Assembly: GCA_030803735.1 (NCBI GenBank)
Contig: JAURUC010000001.1
Location: 710,501 to 774,500 of the forward strand
From: Actinopolyspora lacussalsi
GTDB taxonomy: Bacteria > Actinomycetota > Actinomycetes > Mycobacteriales > Pseudonocardiaceae
Direction: 5' to 3'
Length of the DNA: 64,000 bases
Shown here piece by piece: positions 7,574 through 16,970 of the stretch. Within the stretch, counting starts at the first letter, position 1, and every line of letters starts with the position of its first letter. Both the position numbers and the translations under genes were made by a program. A model generated the notes under the pieces. It had not been told where the DNA came from. It saw only the letters and a program-made list of their open reading frames with translations, and ran no database searches.

Positions 7574-9184
7574 GTGGACAGACGGGTGTTCTGGTGGTCC
7601 CTGCTGTTGGTGGGGGTCATCTGCGTACCGGTGATGATCGCGCCGGAACGTGGTCAGCAGGCACTGGACGCGGTGTTGGGCCTGCTGACGGGTCAGTTCG
7701 GGTGGCTGTACCTGTGGTTCGCCATCGCGGTGTTCGGCTTCCTGGTGTGGCTGGGCTGCAGCCGGTACGGCAAAGTGAAGTTCGGCACCGAGCAGGACAA
7801 GCCGGAGTTCTCCACGCTGAGCTGGCTGGCGATGATCTTCACCGCCTCGATCGGCGGCGGCATCATGTACTGGGGGGTCATCGAATGGGCCTACTACTAC
7901 AACGATCCGCCCATGCAGATGAACTCCGGCAGTGTCGAGGCGGCGCACTGGGCCGCCACTTACCCCATGTTCCACTGGGGGTTCACGGCCTGGGGGCTGT
8001 TCTGCCTGCCCGCCCTGGCGCTGGCCTACGTCTACCACGTGCGCAAGCAGCGCACCCTGCGGCTCAGTGATGCCTGCCGCGGCGTGCTCGGAAGGCACGC
8101 CGACGGTTGGATCGGCCGCGTCATCGACGTGCTGTTCATCTTCGGTCTCGTGGGCGCGGCGGGCACCTCGCTGGGGCTCGAGGTGCCGATGGTCTCCGGC
8201 GGACTCGCCCAGATCACACCGCTCCGGCCGGGCATGGTGCTCGACGTCGCGGTGATCGTGGTGTGGACCCTGCTGTTCGGCGTCAGCGTGTTCCTCGGTC
8301 TGCAGAAGGGGTTGCGCAGGCTCGCCGACATCAACATCTGGCTGGCTTTCGGGCTGGGTGCCTTCATCCTCGTGATGGGACCCACCGTTTTCATGATCGA
8401 CACGTTCACGAACAGTGTCGGCATTCTGCTCCAGAACTTCGTGGAGATGAGCTTCTACACCGATCCGGTCGGCGGTTCCGGGTTCGAGGAGGACTGGACC
8501 GTCTTCTACTGGGGCTGGTGGATCTCCTACGCGCCCTTCGTGGGACTGTTCGTGGCCAGGATCTCCAAGGGCCGCACCATCCGGGGGATGATCGCCGGAA
8601 TGTGCCTCGCGGGCAGCGCCGGATGCTGGGTCGCTTTCGGCCTGCTGGGCAACACCGCGATGTTCTACCAGATCGCCGACATCGTGCCGGTCGCCGACAT
8701 CGTGCGCTCACAGGGCAATGTCGCGGGCACCATGGCCGCGCTTTCGCAGCTGCCGCTGGGCACGATCGTGCTCGCGGCGTTCGTGCTGCTGGTGGTGTTG
8801 TTCCTGGCCACCACGCTGGATTCCTCGGCCTACACCATGGCCGCCGTGTCCTCCCGGGAACTGCCCCGCGGCGTCGATCCCGCCCGCTGGCACCGGGTCT
8901 TCTGGGCGGTGGTGCTGGCCGCTGTCTCGATCGCTCTGATGTACGCGGGCGGTCTCGAGGCCCTGCAAACACTGTCGATCATCACCGCCTTCCCGCTCAT
9001 TTTCGTGCTGGCGCTGGTCGCGGAGTCGCTGCGGCGGTGGCTCAAGGCCGATCACGGAGGTGGCGGTGCCGCGGGCGTCGCCGTCGCCTCCGACAGCTCT
9101 TCCGAAGCCGTCCCGCGCTCCGAATCCCCGGCCACGACCGAGGAGCCGCGCGACGATCGCCCCGTGGCAGCCACCAGCGAGTGA
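7574..9184 (+). CDS. BCCT-family transporter, CaiT-like (carnitine/betaine)
   Basis: About 536 residues with twelve predicted membrane segments, of the betaine/carnitine/choline transporter family. The family signature is FYWGWWISYAPFVGLFVARI. Other stretches follow the E. coli carnitine/butyrobetaine antiporter CaiT rather than Na-coupled BetP: WGVIEWAYYYNDPP, MFHWGFTAWGLFCLPALALA, GTSLGLEVPMVSGG, FLGLQKGLRR and SFYTDPVGG. A charged tail of about 50 residues ends the protein. The GTG at 7574 gives a sensible N-terminus, although the best Shine-Dalgarno lies further upstream, ahead of GTC/ATC codons. The neighbouring carnitine-degrading enzymes point to carnitine import. Confidence 0.85.
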   Translation: MDRRVFWWSLLLVGVICVPVMIAPERGQQALDAVLGLLTGQFGWLYLWFAIAVFGFLVWLGCSRYGKVKFGTEQDKPEFSTLSWLAMIFTASIGGGIMYWGVIEWAYYYNDPPMQMNSGSVEAAHWAATYPMFHWGFTAWGLFCLPALALAYVYHVRKQRTLRLSDACRGVLGRHADGWIGRVIDVLFIFGLVGAAGTSLGLEVPMVSGGLAQITPLRPGMVLDVAVIVVWTLLFGVSVFLGLQKGLRRLADINIWLAFGLGAFILVMGPTVFMIDTFTNSVGILLQNFVEMSFYTDPVGGSGFEEDWTVFYWGWWISYAPFVGLFVARISKGRTIRGMIAGMCLAGSAGCWVAFGLLGNTAMFYQIADIVPVADIVRSQGNVAGTMAALSQLPLGTIVLAAFVLLVVLFLATTLDSSAYTMAAVSSRELPRGVDPARWHRVFWAVVLAAVSIALMYAGGLEALQTLSIITAFPLIFVLALVAESLRRWLKADHGGGGAAGVAVASDSSSEAVPRSESPATTEEPRDDRPVAATSE

Positions 9185-9315
9185 GCCCCCGCTCCGTCCC
9201 GGGATCGGTCCGCCACCGGGGCGGAGCGGTTGGTTTTCCCGAACCCGTCGGGCGTGCCTCTCCTGGACGTGATGAGCTGGGACGGTCCGGTCAGCAGGCG
9301 ATGATGAGGTGGGTA

Positions 9316-10767
9316 GTGAGTCGAGCCGAGTCCGGGTCGTCCGCTACGACGGAAGAGACCGGGAAGTACCCGCATCGCTGGCGCGTCCTGGCGCTGTGCC
9401 TGCTGGCCGGTTTCATGACCCTGCTGGACGTCAGCATCGTCAACGTCGCCCTGCCGTCCATCCAGCAGGGGCTCGACGCGCCATCCGTGGCACTGTCCTG
9501 GGTGATCTCCGGTTACGCGCTGGCCTTCGGTCTGGTGCTGGTTCCGCTGGGAAAGCTCGGGGACGCCCACGGGCGCGGCAGGATGTTCTTGATCTCGCTC
9601 GCGGCTTTCACGGTTGCCAGCGGACTGGCCGGAATCGCCCAGAACCCCGTTTGGCTGGTCGTGGCCCGACTGTTGCAGGGTGCCGCGGGCGGGATGCTCA
9701 ATCCGCAGGTGCTCGGGCTCATCCAACAGCAGTTCCACGGGCGTGAACGAGGTACGGCCTTCGGACTGTTCGGGGCGGTCGTGGGAATCTCCACCGCGGT
9801 GGGACCGTTGCTGGGTGGTTTGATCATCGAGTTGGCCGGTGCTCAGCACGGCTGGCGCTGGGTGTTCTTCGTCAACCTGCCCATCGGGCTGGCCGCGCTG
9901 GTCGTCGCGGCGCGGATCATGCCGCGCGGGGTGGGGGATCGGCGACTCCGCGGCGCCGATGTGCTCGGGGTGTCCCTGCTGGGAGCGGCGCTGGTGTGCC
10001 TGCTGCTCCCACTGGTCGACCAGGAGGGGTTCGCGGGACGTCCGAGCTGGTTGCTGTGGGCCGCGGTGCCGGTGCTGCTGTCGCTGTTCGTCACGTGGGA
10101 ACACCGTTACTCCCGCCGGGGCGGTTCCCCGCTGGTGGATCTGCGACTGTTCCGCATCAGCAGCTATACTTTCGGCTCCACCCTGGGGATGCTGTACTTC
10201 GCCGGTTTCACCAGCATCTTCTTCGTGCTGGCCGTCTACTTCCAGCGCGGGCTCGACTACTCCGCCCTGCAGGCCGGGCTGTCACTGACTCCGTTCGCCC
10301 TCGGTTCGGCGGTCTCCTCCGCTCTGAGCGGCCGTGCCGTGCATCGACTCGGACGCAAGGTGGTCCTGCTCGGACTGGCCGGAGCCCTGCTCGGGGTGTT
10401 GAGCACCGAGATCCTGCTGGCCCGGCATCAGGGCAGCGCCGCCGGGCTGGTCACCGCGCTACCGCTGCTGGTCGGAGGCGTGGGCAGCGGGCTGGTGATC
10501 TCACCGAATCAGACCGTCACGCTCAGCGAGATCGATGTCACCAGAGGCGGTACAGCCGCCGGGATCCAGCAAACCGGCCAGCGGATCGGTACCGCCATCG
10601 GCACCGCCGCCGCCTCCGGTCTGTTCTTCGCCACGTTGCCCCGCGGCTACGACACCGCCATCTCGCACGGTCTGCTTGTCGCTGTCTCGTTCGTCGCCGC
10701 CGCCATGCTGGTCGGTCTGCTCGAACTCGTCGTCACCCGCCGTCGTGGCGGAACATCCGCCGGTTGA
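9316..10767 (+). CDS. MFS drug exporter, DHA2 (EmrB/QacA) type
   Basis: About 483 residues with the 14-segment layout of the DHA2 family. The first helix carries LLDVSIVNVALPSIQ, the hallmark motif of this group (LDxTVVNVALP type), and the loop after helix 2 reads GKLGDAHGRGRMF, the MFS motif A. A RLLQGAAGGMLNPQVLGLI segment matches motif C-like helix 4-5 of multidrug exporters. GTG 9316 follows a GAGGTGGG site; ATG codons at 9301 and 9304 are alternatives. It should expel small hydrophobic compounds by proton exchange. The substrate is unknown, and no regulator gene is attached. Confidence 0.82.
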   Translation: MSRAESGSSATTEETGKYPHRWRVLALCLLAGFMTLLDVSIVNVALPSIQQGLDAPSVALSWVISGYALAFGLVLVPLGKLGDAHGRGRMFLISLAAFTVASGLAGIAQNPVWLVVARLLQGAAGGMLNPQVLGLIQQQFHGRERGTAFGLFGAVVGISTAVGPLLGGLIIELAGAQHGWRWVFFVNLPIGLAALVVAARIMPRGVGDRRLRGADVLGVSLLGAALVCLLLPLVDQEGFAGRPSWLLWAAVPVLLSLFVTWEHRYSRRGGSPLVDLRLFRISSYTFGSTLGMLYFAGFTSIFFVLAVYFQRGLDYSALQAGLSLTPFALGSAVSSALSGRAVHRLGRKVVLLGLAGALLGVLSTEILLARHQGSAAGLVTALPLLVGGVGSGLVISPNQTVTLSEIDVTRGGTAAGIQQTGQRIGTAIGTAAASGLFFATLPRGYDTAISHGLLVAVSFVAAAMLVGLLELVVTRRRGGTSAG

Positions 10768-10970
10768 AGGTCCCGGAACAGGATCGCCCGCCACGGCGCA
10801 CGGTAGTGGTGTCCGCGATCGCGCGGAGTTCTCCGGCGCGACGCGTGGCTTGTGCCACTGGAAGAGATCCTGTGGTATTGATCGGTGATCGCCGAACCGG
10901 CCACGTTCCCCGGAGGTCGAATCCGGTTGTGTGGCCGGTCGTACCCTAGACGGAGCCTTCGGGGGCGAGT

Positions 10971-12443
10971 ATGTGTGCTGACCGCGCGGCGTTGTTGCCG
11001 AAACTGCGCGAACCCGACGAGAGCGAGGCCGTGCGCTTCGGGGCGAGGGCGCTGAGCTATTCGCGCCTCTCCCTGGTCGCGGGCGAGACAGCCGCTCTCG
11101 TGGGTAGGGCGAGCCGCGTCGCGGTGTGGGCCGACGCGACTCCCGAGACCTGCGCGGGGCTGCTGGGAGCGTTGTCCGCCGGAGCCGCTGTCGTGCCGCT
11201 CAGCCCCAAGCTGGGCCGGCGGGAGCTGGAACACATCCTCGCCGACAGCCAACCGGAGCTGGTACTTGGCGCACCCGGGTTCACACCACCGCCGGCCCTG
11301 TCCGGACTGCCCGTGCACGAGGTTTCCCTCGAGGTGGCCGGGTGTGCGCTGCCCGAGGAACCGACCGGGGACTCCGATGCCCTGATCGTCTACACCTCCG
11401 GCACCACCGGAATGCCCAAGGGCGTGGTGCTTACCCGGGAGGCGATCCGCAGCAATCTCGACGCGGTGGCGCGGGCCTGGGAATGGACCGACCGTGACGT
11501 TCTCGTCCACGCCCTGCCACTGTTCCACGTGCACGGCCTGATCCTCGGGCTGCTCGGACCACTGCGCGTCGGGGGAAGCCTGCGGCACCTGGTTCGCTTC
11601 GACACCGCGCGGGTGGCCGAGGAGCTGTCCGGAACGGGCACGATGCTGTTCGGCGTCCCCACGATGTACCGGCGGCTGGCCGACGACGCGGAACGCGACC
11701 CCGGCATCGGGCGGGGACTGGCGCGGGCACGGCTGCTGGTGTCCGGTTCGGCCGCGCTGCCCGCCACCGAGCACCAGCGCATCGCGCGGCTGACCGGTCA
11801 GCGGGTGGTGGAGCGCTACGGGATGAGCGAGACCATTATGAACTGCGGAGTACGCTCCTCCGGCGACCGCAGGCCCGGCTACGTGGGACTTCCGTTCGAC
11901 GGGGTCGAGCTGATCCTGGTCGATGACGGGGGAAACCGGATCATCGCCTCCGACGACGAGACCGTGGGCGAGATCCTGGTTCGCGGGCCCAATCTGTTCC
12001 GGGAGTATCTCAACCGTCCGGAGGACACGCGGGCCGCTTTCACCGACGGATGGTTCCGAACCGGGGACATGGCCACCCGGTCACCGGACGGCTACGTTCG
12101 CATCGTCGGGCGCCGAGCCACCGACATGATCAGTAGCGGTGGCTTCCGGATCGGCGCGGGTGAGATCGAGAACGTGCTGCTGGAGCACGGCGCGGTTTCG
12201 GAAGTGGCGGTGACCGGTGAGCAGGACCCCGAGCTGGGCCAGCGCATCGTGGCCTGGGTGGTGCCGGGGGGCGCGGAAATCTCCGAGCGGGAACTCGTCG
12301 AGCACGTGGCGGGGCTGCTCAGCTTCCACAAGCGCCCCAGGGAGGTGCGTTTCGTTCGGGAACTGCCGCGCAACGAGCTGGGCAAGATCCAGAAGGGCAA
12401 ATTGGGGACCGAGTGGGCCTCCCGGCACGTTTTCGCCGGCTGA
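10971..12443 (+). CDS. matB: Malonyl-CoA/methylmalonyl-CoA synthetase
   Basis: A 490-residue acyl-CoA synthetase of the adenylate-forming (ANL) superfamily. The phosphate loop is YTSGTTGMPKGV, the core has VERYGMSETIMN, then GWFRTGDMA, and the C-terminal domain ends ELPRNELGKIQKGKL with the catalytic lysine. Along its length it follows the Streptomyces MatB pattern (PLFHVHGLILGLLGPL, GVPTMYRRLADDAE, LVSGSAALP), which activates malonate and methylmalonate with ATP and CoA for polyketide or fatty-acid extender units. No malonyl-CoA decarboxylase (matA) or malonate transporter gene is beside it, so its pathway role here is open. Confidence 0.82.
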   Translation: MCADRAALLPKLREPDESEAVRFGARALSYSRLSLVAGETAALVGRASRVAVWADATPETCAGLLGALSAGAAVVPLSPKLGRRELEHILADSQPELVLGAPGFTPPPALSGLPVHEVSLEVAGCALPEEPTGDSDALIVYTSGTTGMPKGVVLTREAIRSNLDAVARAWEWTDRDVLVHALPLFHVHGLILGLLGPLRVGGSLRHLVRFDTARVAEELSGTGTMLFGVPTMYRRLADDAERDPGIGRGLARARLLVSGSAALPATEHQRIARLTGQRVVERYGMSETIMNCGVRSSGDRRPGYVGLPFDGVELILVDDGGNRIIASDDETVGEILVRGPNLFREYLNRPEDTRAAFTDGWFRTGDMATRSPDGYVRIVGRRATDMISSGGFRIGAGEIENVLLEHGAVSEVAVTGEQDPELGQRIVAWVVPGGAEISERELVEHVAGLLSFHKRPREVRFVRELPRNELGKIQKGKLGTEWASRHVFAG

Positions 12444-12514
12444 GTTCCGGTGGCCGTCCGATCGTTGCCGAGGGCGTGCGGTCGGCAGCGGTCGGGGAGC
12501 GATCGGACGGCGAA

Positions 12515-12552
12515 ACCGGCACATCCCGGCGCTGCTGCCGGGATGTGCCGGT
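12515..12552. terminator. Hairpin between convergent genes
   Basis: A perfect 15-base-pair stem (12515-12529 with 12538-12552) closes an 8-base loop in the gap between matB and the convergent hexosaminidase gene. It probably serves both strands; neither side has a long T-run, as is usual in actinomycetes. Confidence 0.7.
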
Positions 12553-12583
12553 GCTCAGTTCGCCGTTCGGCGCACGGTGGGGA

Positions 12584-14233
12584 TCACGGCCAGGGAATCT
12601 GTTCGGAGCGGTAGAAGTTGATTCCCTGCTCCTCCCAGCGAGGTCCCTGGTCGGCGACCCGCTGCCGGAACGAGGACCAGTCGAGCTTGTCCGACGAGGA
12701 CCAGCCCAGTTCCGCGATGGCGGGCATCCGCGGGAAGGCCATGAACTCGATCTCGTCGGAGTTCGTCACCGTCTCGCTCCAGAGCGCGGCCTCCACCCCG
12801 GCGATCGAGCTCTCGGGCACCGATTCCATGAAGCTGCCCGGGTTCCAGTCGTAGGCCTCCCGGACAGTGGTGGGGCCTGCCCAGTCCAGACCGAGCTCGG
12901 TGTCCTCGTTGTACTTCTGATCCACGTAGGACTTGTGGGCGGGCGACAGCAGGATGTCGTTGCCCCGGGCCGCGGCTTCGGCGACCACCTCGTTGGAGTT
13001 CGTGGTGCCCCAGTACTGCACCATGGCCGACTCGGAGGGCTCGGTCTTGGCGTACTCGTGCCAACCGAGCGGTGTCTTGCCGTGCTTCTCCACGATCGGC
13101 AACACCTTGGACATGAACTTCCGGTAGTCCTCATCGGTGGTCGCGTGAGCTTCGTCGCCACCGATGTGCAGGTACTCGCCCGGGGTCATCGCGGCGACTT
13201 CCCGGATGACGTCGTCGACGAACTCGTAGGTGATGTCCTTGTCGATGCACAGCGAGCTGAAGCCGACCTCGATGCCGGTGTAGAGATCGGGTGCCTTGCC
13301 GTCGCAGTTGAGCTCGGCGTAGGACGACAGTGCGGCGTTGGTGTGCCCCGGCATGTCGATCTCCGGGACGATGGTGATGTTGCGTGCCGAGGCGTAGCGC
13401 ACGATCTCGGCGAACTCGCGTTTGGTGTAGTAGCCACCCTCGCCGCCGCCGACCTCGGTGCTGCCCCCGTGCGTGGTCAGTCGGGGCCAGCTGTCGATCT
13501 GGATGCGCCAACCCTGGTCATCGCTCAGGTGCATGTGCAGATAGTTGACCTTGTACTGTGCCAGCTGATCGATGTAGGTCTTGACCTGACCGACCTCGAA
13601 GAAGTGCCGCGCCACGTCCAGCATCGCCGAACGACGTTCGAACCGGGGTTTGTCCACGATCTCGCCCCCACGGACCTTCCACGGGCCGTGTCGGGGGAAA
13701 TCGCTCTCGGCCTTGGCCGGCAGCAGCTGGCGCAGGGTCTGCACGCCGTAGAACAGCCCGTCCGGATCGGTCGCGTGGATCGTGAGCCGGTCCCGGTCGA
13801 TGTCCATCCGGTAACCGGAGTCACCCAGCCTGGCCCGCGAACCGTCCAGCCGTAGCACGATGTCGTTGCGGCCCGGCTGGTCACGGTTGATCAGGAATCC
13901 GTAACCGGTGGAGGGGCGCAGCTGTCGTTGCAGGTACCGCGCGACCTCCTCGGCCTCCGGATTGTCCGCGGGAGTGTGGATGCCGGTGTTCCACCTGATG
14001 TGGAACTTCGCACCCGATTCCTCGCTTACCCGGGTGGGCGCGGGGATGACGTCGTGCAGCGAAACGGTGTTGCCCGTCGAGGCCCGCTGGTTGTCCGGTG
14101 CGGCCCCGTCCTCGTCCTGCTGGGGACCGGCCACTGCCACTGTTCCGCCCGCCAGCATCGCGCTGGTGGCCAGCGCCAGCGCGGCGGGGAGTAGTCCGCG
14201 CGAATTTCGGGGTGCTTCCCGAGTTCGTTTCAT
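12584..14233 (-). CDS. Secreted beta-N-acetylhexosaminidase (GH20)
   Basis: About 549 residues. The start at ATG 14233 gives a classic signal peptide: MKRTREAPRNSRG, a hydrophobic LLPAALALATSAMLAGG core and a cleavage zone near AVAGPQQ. A GH20 N-terminal domain (about residues 50-190) is followed by the catalytic barrel; the acid/base pair Asp-Glu is in YLHIGGDEAHAT, and LHMHLSDDQGWRIQI and VPEIDMPGHTNAAL are further family motifs. The enzyme removes terminal GlcNAc or GalNAc from chitin oligosaccharides or glycans outside the cell. It converges with matB and is separated from the choline transporter gene upstream by a terminator, so it seems to be a single-gene unit. Confidence 0.92.
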   Translation of the reverse strand: MKRTREAPRNSRGLLPAALALATSAMLAGGTVAVAGPQQDEDGAAPDNQRASTGNTVSLHDVIPAPTRVSEESGAKFHIRWNTGIHTPADNPEAEEVARYLQRQLRPSTGYGFLINRDQPGRNDIVLRLDGSRARLGDSGYRMDIDRDRLTIHATDPDGLFYGVQTLRQLLPAKAESDFPRHGPWKVRGGEIVDKPRFERRSAMLDVARHFFEVGQVKTYIDQLAQYKVNYLHMHLSDDQGWRIQIDSWPRLTTHGGSTEVGGGEGGYYTKREFAEIVRYASARNITIVPEIDMPGHTNAALSSYAELNCDGKAPDLYTGIEVGFSSLCIDKDITYEFVDDVIREVAAMTPGEYLHIGGDEAHATTDEDYRKFMSKVLPIVEKHGKTPLGWHEYAKTEPSESAMVQYWGTTNSNEVVAEAAARGNDILLSPAHKSYVDQKYNEDTELGLDWAGPTTVREAYDWNPGSFMESVPESSIAGVEAALWSETVTNSDEIEFMAFPRMPAIAELGWSSSDKLDWSSFRQRVADQGPRWEEQGINFYRSEQIPWP

Positions 14234-14344
14234 CCTGGTCTGTACCTCTCGTCGGAGACGGTTGGATAAGGTATAGACCAAAGTTGCGGGGGAGGCATAT
14301 AGCCCGTTCGGAGTAGACCTACTACTGCCGTCGCCGTGCCGGTG

Positions 14345-14390
14345 GACACGTCGGCCCCGCCACGGTTCGCCGTGGCGGGGCCGACGTGTC
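14345..14390. terminator. Very stable UUCG hairpin terminator
   Basis: A perfect 21-base-pair stem with a TTCG tetraloop (14366-14369) lies between the end of the choline transporter gene (stop at 14420, minus strand) and the start of the hexosaminidase gene. It most likely ends the transporter message. Confidence 0.8.
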
Positions 14391-14419
14391 GCGGTGTGGT
14401 TGTCACGAGACCGTGACGG

Positions 14420-16207
14420 TCAGACCTCCGCCTTGGCCGCGTCCTTCGGATCCCGCCCGGACTCCGAGTCCTCGGTGAGATCGTTGCCCCACCGCGCCCG
14501 TTCCGGAGTATCGGGCTCCAATGCCGCCATCGGTACCGGCTCGCTCTTGCGTCGGGTGAGCGCGGAGACCACGATGATCGTGAGCAGTGCCGCCACCATC
14601 GTCACCGTGCGGAACGGGAACAGCACCGCGCCGTCCTCGTACCAGGGCCAGGGCAGCACCGGGGCGAGGCCGAAGGTGTCCTCGCCCGCGGAGAACCGCA
14701 GCAGGACGGCGACGGCGAAACCGGCCGTGGCGCCGATCCGGTTGGCGAACGGTACGAACAGCGCGCACACCAGCAGTGGGAACAACATGACGAAGATCAG
14801 GTCACTGGCCAGGTACCACAGGTCGTAGACGCTGCTGGCCTGCAGTGCCATCAGGGTGGCCGCGGCGCCGATGATGACGATCAGCCTGCGGATCACCTTT
14901 TGCACCTGCTCCGGACCGGCCTTCGGCCGCACCAGGCGTCGATAGACGTTCCAGCCGGTCAGCGACGAGGCGGAGAGCACCGAGGAGTCGACGCTGGACA
15001 TCACCGCTGCCGCCAGGACGCCGAGTCCCAGCGCCGCCGCACCGGTGGGAAGCAGGTATCGCAGCACGTACGGCAGCACCATGGAGGGGCTTTCCAGCGG
15101 GGGAGCTCCCTCCGCCTGGAAGTTCGCCGCCGTGGCCACCACACCGATCAGCACCGGCGGAATGGCCGCCAGCACGCACATCACGCTGGCACCCACCGAG
15201 AGTCGGCGCGCGTTCTTCGGGCTGCTGGAGGACAGTACTCGCTGGAAGTAGACCTGCCAGGGGATGCCACCGAGCACGAGTGCGATTCCGGCGTCCCACC
15301 AGTTCCAGTAGGAGTGGCCCCAAGCGGGATCGTCCCAGCCCGTCAACGGCGGGAACAACGATGCGTAGGACTCGAAGTCGAAGTTCGACGGGTAGGCCGC
15401 CCACGCGTCGCCCAGGCCGCCGACCGCCGAGGCGGCGAACGGCACCGCCACGATCAGACCGATGAAGATGACCACGACCTGCACCACGTCGGTGATGGCC
15501 ACCGACCACATACCGCCGACCACGGTGTAGGCCACGGCGATCACCGCAGACAGGATGATGGAGACGGTGAAGTCCAGGCCGATGATCGTTCCGAAGGTGG
15601 TCCCCAGCGCGGTCAGGATCGCCCCGGTCCAGAAGATCTCACCGAGGATCGCCGGTATCGCGCCGAGTCCGGCGACCTTCTTGCCGAACCGGATGTCGAT
15701 CGGGTCGAGCATGGTGGTGAACCGGCCACGACGCATCTTCTTGGCGAAGAACAGTCCGCCGATGAGCAGGCTCACCGCGTACCCCCACGGCGCCTGCGCC
15801 CAGGCCAGACCGCTGCTGAAGGTGCTTTCGGCGGTACCGCTGATGTAGCCGCCACCGACCCAGGTCGCCGTCATGGTGAACACGCCGATCCAGAGCGGCA
15901 TGTTGCGTCCCGCGACCATCGTGTCGCCCAGCCCGCCACCGCGTCGGGCGGCCACGAAAGCACCCAGCCAGTAGAACAGCGCGTAGAAAACCAGCATCGC
16001 GATCAGCCCAGGCCACGAAACGTTCGGTTCCGCGAGCGCCACATATGTCAGGGCGAATGCCAGAACGATCACGAAAACGCCGATCTTCACCATCCCTTTT
16101 TTGCCCTTGTGGGCGACGGGTGGTCGGGTGCTGTCGTCACCGTTCGTGCGTGTTTCGGCAGGCACGTTCTTCCCTTCCGTGTCGCTGTCAGAACGGTTCG
16201 AGACCAT
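14420..16207 (-). CDS. Sodium:solute symporter, CHT1-like choline transporter
   Basis: A 595-residue sodium/solute symporter with 12-13 membrane helices and hydrophilic ends. Its core follows the animal high-affinity choline transporter (SLC5A7/CHT1) closely: FTMTATWVGGGYISGTAE, GLAWAQAPWGYAVSLLIGGL, TMLDPIDIRFGKKVAG, LGEIFWTGAILTALGTTFG, GGIPWQVYFQRVLSSSSPKN and AAVMSSVDSSVLSASSL. Choline is therefore the best guess for the substrate, with Na co-transport; other quaternary ammonium compounds are possible. Choline or betaine import would suit an organism that also turns carnitine into betaine. The gene is alone between a strong terminator and a long gap; inverted repeats lie just upstream of its start. 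Confidence 0.82.
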   Translation of the reverse strand: MVSNRSDSDTEGKNVPAETRTNGDDSTRPPVAHKGKKGMVKIGVFVIVLAFALTYVALAEPNVSWPGLIAMLVFYALFYWLGAFVAARRGGGLGDTMVAGRNMPLWIGVFTMTATWVGGGYISGTAESTFSSGLAWAQAPWGYAVSLLIGGLFFAKKMRRGRFTTMLDPIDIRFGKKVAGLGAIPAILGEIFWTGAILTALGTTFGTIIGLDFTVSIILSAVIAVAYTVVGGMWSVAITDVVQVVVIFIGLIVAVPFAASAVGGLGDAWAAYPSNFDFESYASLFPPLTGWDDPAWGHSYWNWWDAGIALVLGGIPWQVYFQRVLSSSSPKNARRLSVGASVMCVLAAIPPVLIGVVATAANFQAEGAPPLESPSMVLPYVLRYLLPTGAAALGLGVLAAAVMSSVDSSVLSASSLTGWNVYRRLVRPKAGPEQVQKVIRRLIVIIGAAATLMALQASSVYDLWYLASDLIFVMLFPLLVCALFVPFANRIGATAGFAVAVLLRFSAGEDTFGLAPVLPWPWYEDGAVLFPFRTVTMVAALLTIIVVSALTRRKSEPVPMAALEPDTPERARWGNDLTEDSESGRDPKDAAKAEV

Positions 16208-16226
16208 AGCCAGAAACAGCGTGGAT

Positions 16227-16256
16227 GTACAGATGTACTAGTTACGTCGAAGTAAC
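16227..16256. promoter_or_regulatory. Two short inverted repeats upstream of the choline transporter
   Basis: GTAC-AGAT-GTAC (16227-16238) and GTTAC-GTCGAA-GTAAC (16241-16256) lie 20-50 bases ahead of the transporter start on the minus strand. They are placed where an operator would overlap the leader or promoter. The binding protein is unknown. Confidence 0.4.
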
Positions 16257-16970
16257 GAATCGTCGTCGGGGCGGTTGGCTGTTTTCCGGTGGGTGCTCTT
16301 GTTGTCGAGTGGTTATTGGCTCCGAATATGCAGGTCAAAGTGCTGTCTGTTGGTCCCGTGGCTCCGCGGGTGGTGTTGCCTGCGGCTGGAGAAGGTCTCG
16401 CTGTGTCGCGTTTTCGAGTGTTGTTCGACTCACGGCGCGATGAGATCCGTGACACAGATCGCCGTTGATCCCGCGCTTCGCTTTCGGTCGGCGTGCTGGG
16501 TTTCGTCCGGGCTCGGATTCCTACGTATGGTGTCATTCCGATTACCGAGTGTTTTTTGATTTTTCGTGTCGCGGATGAGCTCGATCGATCCGGCTCGGTC
16601 GGGATCGTTCGTCGGGATCCGGCGGGTTCGGTTCGAATTCTTTCCGTGCTATTTCGAGGGCTCGTTTCCCGGATGACCACCGAGTCGCTGAGGTGGTTCC
16701 GGCGTGAGGGATCGGCCCGAGGGGCTCTCGGAACCGCTCGCCGTGTCCTCGGCTGCGCCGAGCGGTGGTCCGGAGCGCTCGGCCGGTCCGTGCGACGGAT
16801 CGTCGTGCGGGGCGGCACGGTCGACTCGGCGCTCCGCGAGGACCGTCCGGCGCAACAATGAGTGTGTGCCGCGACACATTCCCGAGTGGCGCGCACAATC
16901 GGACCCGAAACCCCGGAGGCTAACGTTGGAGACGGTCAGGACGACGGTTCTGGCGGAGGTACTACGACAG
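16257..16970. other. Lower-GC gap without a convincing gene
   Basis: About 700 bases hold only short frames without actinomycete codon bias. The stretch from roughly 16260 to 16660 is clearly lower in GC than the surroundings. I see no repeat array, tRNA or recognisable relic. Confidence 0.5.

Noticed and set aside
8107..9300. In-frame N-terminal extension of the MFS exporter through the BCCT gene
   Set aside because: It is an overlapping shadow of the BCCT gene; the exporter has its own starts near 9301-9316.
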